Shown here one piece after another: positions 21,750 through 33,984 of a stretch of DNA of 64,000 nt. The notes under the pieces were generated by a model, which was given only the letters and a program-made list of their open reading frames with translations, did not search any database and was not told the origin of the DNA. The translations under genes and the position numbers were made by a program. This DNA is from Nitrosovibrio sp. Nv6 (lineage in GTDB: Bacteria > Pseudomonadota > Gammaproteobacteria > Burkholderiales > Nitrosomonadaceae). Where the stretch lies: the NCBI RefSeq assembly GCF_900110495.1, contig NZ_FODX01000006.1, positions 142,492 through 206,491 of the forward strand, read 5' to 3'. Position 1 is the first letter of the stretch. The number at the start of each line of letters is the position of its first letter.

Positions 21750-23477
21750 CTATAGATTTCTGACACGGGGATTACTTCCCAACTCTTGCCTCGGATCGAC
21801 GGAAACCTCAATCAGCATGGACCGGGCTGGCGGTTTTTCGAGTTTATTTAGTATTCCGTTAAGGTTCGATAAATCAGTTTTCAGCTTTTCTGCTTCCCAG
21901 CCAGAAGCACGTGCAATCGCACAGTAATCCAACGAATAGAGCTGTGAGTGATAATACTCATTCGGCACATCTGGAATAATTTTGGACAGCCCTTGCTCAA
22001 CAATAGAATAATTTGCATTGTTAAACAGGAACAACACAACGCCAATTTCTCTTGCTTCGCCAAGGCAGCCAGCAAATAGCCGGAAACAACCATCGCCGCT
22101 AAATAAAAATACCGTTTTTTGTGGAGCAGCAAGCCTGGCACCAATAGCGGCGCCATAAGCGCCCCCCATAGCGGAACCTCGATACAGCGAGTAGAACTGG
22201 ATATTGTTGTTAGGCCGCTGCGTGACGTACTGGCGGTCCTTATAGGCTAAACAGACGTCATCAATACCGATACTGTCAATAGGCCACCAACTATCAAGGT
22301 GCTGATACAACTTGGCAAGGTCAGTGTAGTCTTTTCCTGGCAGGGGCAGCGCGCCGGTATTTAACTCTTTGGGAGCAGGTGAAGCATGTTTATTGTGAAA
22401 TGACTGCTGTTCGATGGCCTCAATAATGGCACATAGAGTTATGTCAAGCGGCGCGTAGAAATGTTGATATGCGCCTCGCGAGACGTGGCTGAAACCATTA
22501 TCGATGTGACCGTAAGCGTCTCTGATATTGGTAATAAAAAAAGTATGAGCTGCGGAGATTTTTTGCAGATTGATGGTATATTCATCGGGGCAAACGCCAA
22601 TAGCCAGCAACACATCGTTTTCACCCAGTGATTGCCAGAGCGTTAACGCCCGATCATTGCCCCCAAATGAAATATAGCCGTACCCATAGGGATTGGTTCG
22701 ACAGACCGCGTTTGCACCATTGATGCTCCAGACGATCGGCGCTCGAAGTTTGGCACACAGCTGAGTGGTCAGGTAATTTGCATCAGGATAACGTGCGAGT
22801 TCTTCTCCTGCGAGAACCACAACCCGGCGGCCTGCGCTGGCCTGACGGAAGGCTTCAATAAAAGGAGCCGGATTGGCAACAGCCATTTGCTGCTCAGTAG
22901 CAGGTGGCCTGTGGTCTGGCGATGGAGAAGTCAACACTTCATGAATTAGCACTAACACGACGGGTTTACTGTTATTCAGCTGCACCTTTGCTTGCGTAAG
23001 CTTTTCTGTCAGCGTGGCCGTATTGTCGAGCACGAAAACGGAATTGGGTAATTCAGCCTGCAGTTGCTGAACGATATTACTACCGTAGAGGGAAGTATCC
23101 TGCAACGGGCAATATCCTTCGGTCCCGGCTCTGCAAATCGGAACCAGGTATACGGCTGGAATATCATGCAATTTGGCATCAGTTAACCCGCAGCTAAGCA
23201 GCTTGGTTGCCGCACCCATGGTGGCAATTGCAGCAGCTATTCTACCACTGGCCAAGTAATAACCCAGAGGGACGAAGCCGGCACTGTATTCACCAAGACT
23301 AAGAAATTCGGCCACATTATTGCGCTGGTGCGGTTTAAAAGGCGATAAATATTTCAAGAAATGGAACACACCACCGCCGGTGACACCACTATACAAATCC
23401 ACGCCCCATTCAGTCAGAGTAGTCAGCAAAAACTCATACCCAGTGTCCTCGAAGTTGCGTTCTGGTGGCTTCATCAT
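21750..23477 (-). CDS. Thiamine-diphosphate-dependent enzyme (acetolactate synthase/decarboxylase superfamily)
   Basis: A 575-residue protein with the ThDP-enzyme domain order: N-terminal pyrimidine-binding, central DHS-like and C-terminal pyrophosphate-binding domains. The cofactor motif GDGCFRLFAG with NNANYSI about 25 residues later is the GDG-x(24-28)-NN signature. The N-terminal domain has the expected Glu in RNNVAEFLSLGEYSAGF. The specific reaction cannot be assigned: it resembles decarboxylases such as sulfopyruvate or benzoylformate decarboxylase more than anabolic acetolactate synthase, since it has no regulatory subunit partner. The start at MMKPPE has a GAGG just upstream. Its neighbour is the MEKHLA protein. 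Confidence 0.75.
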   Translation of the reverse strand: MMKPPERNFEDTGYEFLLTTLTEWGVDLYSGVTGGGVFHFLKYLSPFKPHQRNNVAEFLSLGEYSAGFVPLGYYLASGRIAAAIATMGAATKLLSCGLTDAKLHDIPAVYLVPICRAGTEGYCPLQDTSLYGSNIVQQLQAELPNSVFVLDNTATLTEKLTQAKVQLNNSKPVVLVLIHEVLTSPSPDHRPPATEQQMAVANPAPFIEAFRQASAGRRVVVLAGEELARYPDANYLTTQLCAKLRAPIVWSINGANAVCRTNPYGYGYISFGGNDRALTLWQSLGENDVLLAIGVCPDEYTINLQKISAAHTFFITNIRDAYGHIDNGFSHVSRGAYQHFYAPLDITLCAIIEAIEQQSFHNKHASPAPKELNTGALPLPGKDYTDLAKLYQHLDSWWPIDSIGIDDVCLAYKDRQYVTQRPNNNIQFYSLYRGSAMGGAYGAAIGARLAAPQKTVFLFSGDGCFRLFAGCLGEAREIGVVLFLFNNANYSIVEQGLSKIIPDVPNEYYHSQLYSLDYCAIARASGWEAEKLKTDLSNLNGILNKLEKPPARSMLIEVSVDPRQELGSNPRVRNL

Positions 23478-23925
23478 GGGCCTCGAAAAAATAAACAGTT
23501 TGTATTTCTCTGCTTACAGTTGAGCCAAGCGTCCTTTCTTGATCATGTGCATGGGAACAAGTCTGTCGACATCTAGTAGCAATATTTTTAAAGAAAGTAT
23601 GTGATCGAACCTGAGGGAAGCGAATTTACGGAAAATTTGGACTCGACTCTGGGCTCAGCCTTCCCTTGATGCGCTACTGCTCGTTCTTTAACTAGCGGTG
23701 TATTCATCTTCATTATCTCCCTCTGCAGTTTGTCGCTTTGCATCCCTGTTTGAAGACGATGTTTGGGGAAGCTCAGTGCTCCTCAGCGAAGAAATTTAAA
23801 CCTGTTGGCTAATGTTTTTTGACGTTGATTGTTGAATGTCGATTGTTGATTGAGAAAAAATACTGTCGCCACCCAGTAAAACCTACTGCCCTACGCGCGA
23901 AGTAGGTTAAATATTTGGCAGGAGT
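23478..23925. other. AT-rich intergenic region, 448 bases, no gene recognised
   Basis: It separates the cytochrome-like operon from the ThDP gene and presumably holds the ThDP gene's promoter. Near 23821-23860 there are short direct repeats of TTGATTGTTGA type. No hairpin with a T-run was found. Confidence 0.35.
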
Positions 23926-25350
23926 TTATTTTTTGTTAGTTGTGCCACCAGGAAGATACGCGCGAAGGGCCAGAAGCCAACTGAAGTCCGCGCCAGCACG
24001 CTGAGCACCTTGATGGCAATTCATGCAGCTATCATACTGGTGAAAAGTTTCCATTGTAATGTTTGCTAACTGGCATTCGGGGAATGGCATGCCGCCTGCC
24101 TGTACCGGAGTTCCATCCTCGCAGCCAAAATCATTATCTGTGGGCGTTTTTGCGGAGATAGACGGCAGCTGCGGCCACTGGCTGCCAATCAATTGATAGT
24201 TCGCCCATACCGTACCTTTTAATAACTCGCGATACATCTTATTCATACCCGTCGTCGAATAATCGGTCGCGTTGGCAATGGGTTTGGGTGTATCGGGAAT
24301 CTGGCTGAGGCGTACCACATTAATCGGTTCCGGATTAAAATCGTTCACCTCGGGCACGCGGCTAGAGCCTGGATGAGCTGCAGGGTTTGCGCGCAATACT
24401 CCCGGGTATTTTTTGTAAAGCTCCGGATCGTAATAGGAAGGCGGCATATCTGCCGGCGTTGATGGATCTTCCCCTAAATTATCTACTTGCTCAAACGTCG
24501 CCCACACCCACTGGGGAAAATCCGGCGTTTTTTGCGCGATATGAAAACCCACTAGCCCAACGGTGGTTGCTTCACAATCGCATATAATCATGCTGTTGTG
24601 TTTATCGGAGCAGGTGTCGGGAATAGACACCAACGCATTCTCCAAAGTAAAAAAACGACTGTGAAATTTTTTGTCGACTTTTTTCAAATCGCGCCATGCG
24701 GCTTTAATTTCGATGACCCCGGTAGTGTCTTTGCCATTGCCCGAAGGTAGGGTAATACCATCGCTCGGCCAATTGGCTTTGTTGTAGTAGCCGTGGTCGC
24801 GAATAAAATCGTATTCCACTTTATTGGCGCGCACTTCGTATCGAGTGAATAAACCGGTTTGATCCGGCAGGGGACCACCAAAGGCTTGATCGAGCTCGTC
24901 GGCTACTGATGTGAATTTTGAACCGGTAACCAACACGGGGCGTTTATCACCCGCCTTAATATTGCGGCAAACTGCCGTGCCGTTATCTTGTTGCCAACCG
25001 ATAGGTTTATCGCCATTTTGGGGGAATAAATCAAAGGCGGATTTCCAACCGAGCCATACCGGTTGTAAATCTTTTTCATATCTTCCGAACACGCTCGGGT
25101 CGCCGGGCTTGTAGGGGGCTCCATGAGAATCCACCTTGCTCGGCCACATGAGTGCGATAAAGTTTTGCCAGCTGAAATAATCAAAATAAGGGCGTTTAAC
25201 AACGCCGGATGCCGCGAAGCGGTGGGCAGGTACTTCATTTAAATGCTGACCTCTAACCATTGGTTTGAGATCTTTGTAAAGATTGTCTGCAGCAAAACTT
25301 GGGCAAGTCACCGCCACGAGCACGCTGAGTCCGATAAGTAGCTTTTTCAT
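23926..25350 (-). CDS. Exported c-type cytochrome-like protein (single CxxCH), second of pair
   Basis: A 474-residue protein with a Sec signal peptide (KKLLIGLSVLVAVTCPSFA, cleaved before ADN). A single haem-c attachment motif lies near the C-terminus in YDSCMNCHQGA. The large N-terminal part has no family name that I recognise; it includes FSWQNFIALMWPS and PQWVWATFEQVDN. The latter resembles WVYGTFAYVDG in the preceding gene, so the two are probably distant paralogues. Its ATG overlaps the preceding stop (TAATG), giving strong translational coupling. The c-haem would be attached in the periplasm. No redox partner can be named. Confidence 0.75.
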   Translation of the reverse strand: MKKLLIGLSVLVAVTCPSFAADNLYKDLKPMVRGQHLNEVPAHRFAASGVVKRPYFDYFSWQNFIALMWPSKVDSHGAPYKPGDPSVFGRYEKDLQPVWLGWKSAFDLFPQNGDKPIGWQQDNGTAVCRNIKAGDKRPVLVTGSKFTSVADELDQAFGGPLPDQTGLFTRYEVRANKVEYDFIRDHGYYNKANWPSDGITLPSGNGKDTTGVIEIKAAWRDLKKVDKKFHSRFFTLENALVSIPDTCSDKHNSMIICDCEATTVGLVGFHIAQKTPDFPQWVWATFEQVDNLGEDPSTPADMPPSYYDPELYKKYPGVLRANPAAHPGSSRVPEVNDFNPEPINVVRLSQIPDTPKPIANATDYSTTGMNKMYRELLKGTVWANYQLIGSQWPQLPSISAKTPTDNDFGCEDGTPVQAGGMPFPECQLANITMETFHQYDSCMNCHQGAQRAGADFSWLLALRAYLPGGTTNKK

Positions 25351-26711
25351 TATTTATCCTCACAAGCAACGGCTTTACCATTGGCTTTGAATAGCGCCCA
25401 CTCTTGCAACGCAATTTGCATTTGCAGTGAGGTATCCAGGTTCATCGTATTGGCGTAATTGCCTCCGGTGTAATTTTGCGGGAATTGAATCGTTTGGAAA
25501 TATTCGACGTTGTCCTGACTGTATTTTTCACATAAGCCTTCGAACCCAAATACCGGTGGACTATAAGCACCTTTTGCAAACGTATAACCTGCTTGATTGG
25601 CAAAGGCGCCACTATGGCAAGACAAGCATGAGCTCTGTCTATTATCGACCGGGCCCGCCAAACGGCCATTGCAACCAAAGTGTTCAAACGTGCTGATCGA
25701 TCTATTAAGTACACTTTGGCGCGCTGTGATCGATTCTGCTTTCGGCACAGCAGGGAACGTCCAGGGGTCAGCGCCCCATTGCAAACCAACGGGTTGTAAG
25801 TTATCCCACAGAGTTTTGCCTGCACCATCCACATACGCGAAAGTGCCGTAGACCCAACGGCTAGGTGAGCGTTGATCGACAACAGCAACATCTACTTGCA
25901 CCAGGCGCACTTCTTGCACTTCGCGTTTACATAAAAACTGATTATTTACTTCACGATGGCGATCCGCTTGCCAGACCGGACTGGCTTTCAAGTAGGGAAC
26001 ATCATCGGGCGTGGCAGTGGTGAATAAAAATTTGACGACGACTGTGCCTTCGATAAATGGCATGCCTTTGGTGGACGTGATGCCGTTCACTGTTTCAATG
26101 TTGGGCGTGCCTTTTTTGCTCCAACTTTGGCCGATGGTATAGCCGCCAATTTTGTTGTACATCCCTACTGCCCAGGTCTCAAAACCGGGTTGGTCGCCTG
26201 TTTTTGAATTAGGTAAGGCATGCAGGCCTTGCCTTTTTTCACCGTAAAAATCGCTAATCACCGCAGTGCGTTCGTTCGTTAATCCATGAACATATTCCCG
26301 GCCGGTTCTGGTGTCATAGGCCATCCAGGGAATATGAAACCATTGAGTTTCGCCATTAACACTGGTTTTAAATCCTTCTTGATTATTGAGATCGAAGGTT
26401 TGACCTTTTTTTACATAATCCAGAATAGCCTTAATGTATTGATTGTAAACACTGTTGTTTTTCCATGACGGTACGCCGGCGTCTGAAAAATCGGCTTTCA
26501 TCGGCAAATTAATCGCCAGCCATGGGCAATCCTTGGTGCTGCACGCAGCGGGTTTTTGTTTAGGATAATCATGGCTCAATTCGAAAATTGGGCCTTTCCA
26601 ATTATTTGGCGCCAAGTAAACAGCGTCCCGGTATGCCAGGGTTTTTGCGTTTTCGGCAAGGGCACCACTGGCAGCAACGCTGCATACTAAAGCAATGAGA
26701 GCTCGTTTCAT
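25350..26711 (-). CDS. Exported c-type cytochrome-like protein (single CxxCH), first of pair
   Basis: About 453 residues from the ATG at 26711, chosen because AAGGA lies 7 bases upstream; the frame itself opens at a TTG at 26729. The signal peptide is MKRALIALVCSVAASGALA. One haem-c motif, SSCLSCHSGAF, is near residue 365. Other notable parts are AACSTKDCPWLAINLP near the N-terminus, WFHIPWMAYDTRTGREYVHG in the middle, and RWVYGTFAYVDG followed by LQPVGLQWG. This layout (large globular part, then a late CxxCH) resembles uncharacterised cytochrome c family proteins. It follows the nucleoside hydrolase by about 30 bases and overlaps the next gene by one base. Confidence 0.75.
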   Translation of the reverse strand: MKRALIALVCSVAASGALAENAKTLAYRDAVYLAPNNWKGPIFELSHDYPKQKPAACSTKDCPWLAINLPMKADFSDAGVPSWKNNSVYNQYIKAILDYVKKGQTFDLNNQEGFKTSVNGETQWFHIPWMAYDTRTGREYVHGLTNERTAVISDFYGEKRQGLHALPNSKTGDQPGFETWAVGMYNKIGGYTIGQSWSKKGTPNIETVNGITSTKGMPFIEGTVVVKFLFTTATPDDVPYLKASPVWQADRHREVNNQFLCKREVQEVRLVQVDVAVVDQRSPSRWVYGTFAYVDGAGKTLWDNLQPVGLQWGADPWTFPAVPKAESITARQSVLNRSISTFEHFGCNGRLAGPVDNRQSSCLSCHSGAFANQAGYTFAKGAYSPPVFGFEGLCEKYSQDNVEYFQTIQFPQNYTGGNYANTMNLDTSLQMQIALQEWALFKANGKAVACEDK

Positions 26712-26743
26712 CAAACGATCCTTATTCAAAATGAGTAATATTG

Positions 26744-27766
26744 TTAGCGTGCGATGATGTTCAAAAAGGTTTGATATACAGCCTGCGGGTTTGCAGTGAG
26801 CGCGACATTAACGGCGTGTCCGTTGTTTTCATCCACAATGAGCATGCCGGATTTATCATCTTCTTCATCCAGCTCCTGTTCGATTCTAAGTACAAAGGTT
26901 TGAGCAGTTACCAGTGTCGGATCAACCAATACACAAGCGGCCAGTGGGTCCCAAAAATCCAGATACTTACCTATGCCTTGGTTAATCGTGTCGCTCGCTA
27001 ATACTTGCGTGAGGAAGGTGGCGACAGGGTTGTTGATCTGTGCAAGTTGCGCAGCAAACTGTGTGGTAATTGGTACCTGTGAGGTTGCATTGAGTGCAAC
27101 CAGCGTAATGGGTGTGCCGCTGGAAAAGATTTCTTGTGCCCCACGCGGGTCGATGAAAATATTCCATTCGGCGACTTTGTTGGTGTAGTAAGGAGATTCT
27201 CCCATCGTTGCCTGAAGATTGCCTTCAGCGCCGGGTTTTACAAAACACGGCAAGAGGTTGCCGCCCATCATCACGATATGCTCAAGATTTTTACTGAGCG
27301 CTGCGCGCAGTTCTGTATCGGTTTTTGCGCATTCAAATAAGCGCCCCCAATTAGAGCCTCCTCCAATACATAACACGGTGGTTGGTACTGTACTGTTAAT
27401 AAAGTAATCGCGTAAAAAATCCTGGGCATCAGCGAGTGGTGGATTGGGGTTTGTGCCGGGGAAGGGCACGTTATTGTGTTGGTCGGCGGCGTTTCTATCG
27501 ACCCCGGGAAAGGTGTTGCTGTAACTCATGGGCGCTTTAGCACCGCGTACAACGGGAATTTTCAGTGCGGCTTCATCATCCAGCAAGGTGAGCATATTGC
27601 TGACGTTGATTGTGCCTGGCGTTAGATGAACATCCCCGGTGCCGGTAACGGTGATGCCTTTTACGCTGATATCGGGATGCTTGAGTAAATAGAGCATCGC
27701 CATGTAATCGTCAAAATCAGCGTCGGTATCAATTAATACCTGGGTTTTTGGTACCGGTTTTTCCAT
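26744..27766 (-). CDS. Nucleoside hydrolase (inosine-uridine-preferring family)
   Basis: The family cleaves the N-glycosidic bond of ribonucleosides using a bound Ca2+. The N-terminal calcium motif is DTDADFDDYMA, matching the DxDxxxDD rule but with Ala-Asp-Phe where DTDPGxDD is usual. EWNIFIDPRGAQEIF is the second conserved site and FWDPLAACVLVDP the third Asp. The ATG at 27766 (MEKPVPKT) follows AAGGA at good spacing; the open frame runs to 27823. There is no signal peptide, so it acts in the cytoplasm. It is the first gene of a three-gene operon with two exported cytochrome-like proteins, an odd pairing. Confidence 0.82.
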   Translation of the reverse strand: MEKPVPKTQVLIDTDADFDDYMAMLYLLKHPDISVKGITVTGTGDVHLTPGTINVSNMLTLLDDEAALKIPVVRGAKAPMSYSNTFPGVDRNAADQHNNVPFPGTNPNPPLADAQDFLRDYFINSTVPTTVLCIGGGSNWGRLFECAKTDTELRAALSKNLEHIVMMGGNLLPCFVKPGAEGNLQATMGESPYYTNKVAEWNIFIDPRGAQEIFSSGTPITLVALNATSQVPITTQFAAQLAQINNPVATFLTQVLASDTINQGIGKYLDFWDPLAACVLVDPTLVTAQTFVLRIEQELDEEDDKSGMLIVDENNGHAVNVALTANPQAVYQTFLNIIAR

Positions 27767-28324
27767 AACGAATCCTTGTCTTTTATTGATTGGATTTAGC
27801 AAAGTTCCGTTTAATCTATCCAAGCCCTGTTCAGCCGGTGAGCTTTGTAAGGCGCCTTTTTATAGCCTGGTCACCTAAAGCTATTTCCAAGTATTGCAGC
27901 GGCATGGCTGAGTGTTCACCATAGAGGATAAGGAACGTCAGCAATGTCGGAAGCAAAGGGGGAAAAGTGGGCTATTTCTCAGAATGGATGCGGAACAGTT
28001 GCTCTCGATTAACGCACTTCGAATGCAAGGCGCTTATGCTGCGAGGCGGGTCGTCGCACCCGAAAGGTGCTGCGAGAGGCCTTTGTGGTCTCGGTTTTTT
28101 CGCTGCGGATTTAACTATCGATGTATGGGGGGTGCACAAAATAACCAACGGTAAATGACCTGAAGGCGGCATTCACGTCTGTGCTTACAGAACTGCTTAT
28201 AGCTGCTGAAGGCAACCGGGGTTCAGATTGAATCAGCTAAGCTCGACTTAAAAAACTGCAGTAATTCTTGCCGCAATTCCTTAATACCAATCTATTAATA
28301 GGCTAGCTGATCATTAACGATGTT
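27767..28324. other. Intergenic region, 558 bases, no gene recognised
   Basis: It holds the promoter of the nucleoside hydrolase operon. A GC-rich patch near 28040-28080 (GCACCCGAAAGGTGC hairpin, 28055-28069) has no T-run. The right end borders an IS3 remnant. No conserved peptide was recognised in the short frames at 27912-28158. Confidence 0.35.
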
Positions 28325-28698
28325 GTGACAGTACTCAACAGGATCCGACAGAGCGGACGCGTACCGGGAATTCTGTTTTGCGATAATGGAAGCGAATTCA
28401 CGAGCCAGATTCTCGACCTGTGGGCGTACCACAATAAAGTCAAAATCGAGTTCAGCAGGCCAGGAAAGCCAACCGATAACGCATTCATCGAATCATTCAA
28501 TGGGACATTCCGAGACGAATGTCTGAATGCCCACTGTTTGAGTCGCTCAAGGAGGCAAAAATGCAAATCACCACATGGCGGCAGGAATACAATGAGAGCC
28601 GTCCTCACAGGGCGCTTGGAGAAATCGCCCCAGCCGAATTCGCGCGCCGGCACTGGACGAAAGGGGAATCTGATATCGAAAATAGGGCCGACGACTAA
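28325..28698 (+). pseudogene. IS3-family transposase remnant (C-terminal integrase part, frameshifted)
   Basis: The frame reads FCDNGSEFTSQILDLWAYH and SRPGKPTDNAFIESFNGTF, the second and third catalytic regions of an IS3 OrfB integrase core, including the catalytic Asp and Glu. The first half of the protein is absent. A one-base loss near 28535 breaks the frame; in the next frame it continues ESLKEAKMQITTWRQEYNES, then RPHRALGEIAPAEFARRHW, and stops at 28698. It is therefore inactive. It faces the patatin gene. Confidence 0.85.
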
Positions 28699-28796
28699 CT
28701 CTGGAACTGGCTACAAAAACCTGGGCCGATCACAGTTTTCCAGAAGGCTCGTGTAAAAACGGATCGAAAAAACATGAAAAGAGAGTGGGGAGAGAG

Positions 28797-29793
28797 ATGA
28801 CCTTCAAAATAATCTGCTGCGACGGGGGCGGTATTGGTGGTTTGATGACCGCTCTGCTGCTACAGGATCTTGACAACCAATTTGGTGTTGTCGCCAAAGC
28901 CGACGGCTTTGCCGGTACCTCAACAGGAGGGCTGATTGCTTTGGGATTGGTCAACAATTCCGATAAACGACATCGTCAGCATTTATGAAACCAAAGGGTC
29001 GATCATTTTCAAGCCTAATGGATGGTTGTTTGAGGAGAAGGAAAAGGAGTGTTTAGCTCCTCAAAGCATCGAAGAGTTTGTATCGGGGCCTGGCAGGTTA
29101 TCCTGTCAGTACACGAATTCAGGCCTGATCTCTATCGCCATGGGCCTGTTTGGCAGCAAAAGCCTGAGCGAGGCTAAAAAATACATCGAGATCAATACTG
29201 TGCGTTTGTGGAACGGCAGCTCGTGGGAGCCTGCCACCTTTTCCAATGCGGCCGGCAACGCATACGCCGATGTAATGATGAGGGATGCAGCGCTAGCCAC
29301 CTCAGCGGCCCCCACCTATTTCCCGCCGTATCAGATCGACAGCTTGGGATATTTCGCCGATGGTGGCACTTACGCTAATAATCCGAGTATGAGTGCTATT
29401 GCCGATGCCCTGAAAGGCGGACGCGCAGATGCGCTGGGGAATGTACTCGCCCTCTCCCTCGGAACCGGTCTCGTGCCGCAAGGAATTGCCCCTTCCTCCA
29501 TCTCTGATCCACTGAACTGGGGCGTGAACTACTGGATGTGGCCCTATGCTTCCAACAATGTGCCTCCCACTGCCCTGATGAACCTAATGATGGACTGCAC
29601 CTCACGGGCGGCGACCGTAGAAGCGCAGAATTTGCTGTTGGACAACTTCTGCCGAGGAAATGTCCCGATGCCGGAGGCCATCGGGCTGGACGAGTGGAAG
29701 CAGGTGGGCACACTGAAGCAATATGCTGCGGCCTATATGAGCTCGGCCCAGTGGCAACAGGTGCGTACCTGGGTTGGTGCGAACTGGCAATAG
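28797..29793 (+). pseudogene. Patatin-like phospholipase, frameshifted
   Basis: The N-terminal part (from ATG 28797) has the oxyanion loop CDGGGIGG and the nucleophile elbow GTSTGG. It then runs off frame and stops at 28988. The rest, in the third frame from about 28960, reads IPINDIVSIYETKGSIIF and continues to the catalytic dyad DGGTYANNPS, ending at 29793. A single-base indel near 28960-28970 would restore one protein of about 330 residues of the patatin family (acyl hydrolase with Ser-Asp dyad). IS3 remnants lie on both sides. It may be a real pseudogene or a sequencing error. Confidence 0.8.
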
Positions 29794-29799
29794 TTATCG

Positions 29800-30400
29800 T
29801 CCGGCATCCCAATGTTGTCGGTGGGCTTGCCCGGACGGCTGAAGTCGAGCTCGATGCCGCGCTCTTAGGCCCATTTGTCCATGACCTTGGAGATGAATTC
29901 GCTGCCATTGTCGACTTTGATAATGCGGGGCAAGCCGCGCGTGGTTGCAATGGTGGTTGAGCGTATTCACGACATCGTCTCCTTTCAGGCTCTGGCCCAC
30001 CTCGATGACCAAGCTCTCCGCATATAGTTGTCCACTAGGTCAATGCGCGCAGGCGCTTGCCATCAAACAGGGCATCGGCTACGAAATCCATGCTCCAGAT
30101 CTGATTGATGGCAGTGACAAAGTACTTGGGCTGGCGTAGCCGCGCCGATTTGTTGCGCTTGGGACGCTTGAGCCGTAACGACAGCCCTTCCTCCCGATAA
30201 GCCGATAGACACGCTTGTGACTGTCCTTGAAGCCTTCCCGCTGCAAAAGGACATGCACCCGCCGGTAGTGCACCCGTGCAGCGGCAATTTCCTTGATGCG
30301 CATGAGCAGAATCGATGAATCACGGGGGCGAGACTTGTAGACGTACACGGTGCGCGACAGCTTGAGCAACACGCATGTCTGCCTCAAGCTGGCGTACGGT
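29800..30400 (-). pseudogene. IS3-family transposase remnant (several frameshifts)
   Basis: Read leftwards, the frames spell an IS3 OrfB. The start is CVLLKLSRTVYVYKSRPRD, followed by RRVHVLLQREGFKDSHKRVY. Other frames continue with ATNRRG-like and NQIWSMDF-like stretches (around 30080-30150), and near 29850 with the SRPGKPTDN-type region. At least three frame changes and internal losses are needed, so it is dead. Its left end abuts the patatin stop, which suggests that the patatin gene was carried or bounded by IS3 copies. Confidence 0.75.
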
Positions 30401-30675
30401 TTACTGAGGTAGGGTCAAGAGGAAGGCGTGTTCCGGCAACACCATAACCCAAAATTGTCGAAAATATCAAAATCTCGCCTTCATGAAGCATGGTTGAAGG
30501 AGGCAGCATACCTCAGGCCTATCGCCCCATCTCCCAAGAGCCGCGAAAAAGCGCGCCAAATATCCGCCAAACTCAAGCAAAATGAGCAACTGCATCTATT
30601 CTTAATAAGGATAGCCGGGTATCTGCCGGGCAGGAAGGCGGGATCCGCAAAACCTGGTATAGAAAACAGCAAACT

Positions 30676-33975
<3,300 letters not shown>

Positions 33976-33984
33976 GATGTATGC

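Noticed and set aside
28797..29793. Programmed frameshifting in the patatin gene
   Set aside because: No slippery heptamer or stimulating hairpin seen at the junction; a plain indel beside IS debris is simpler.
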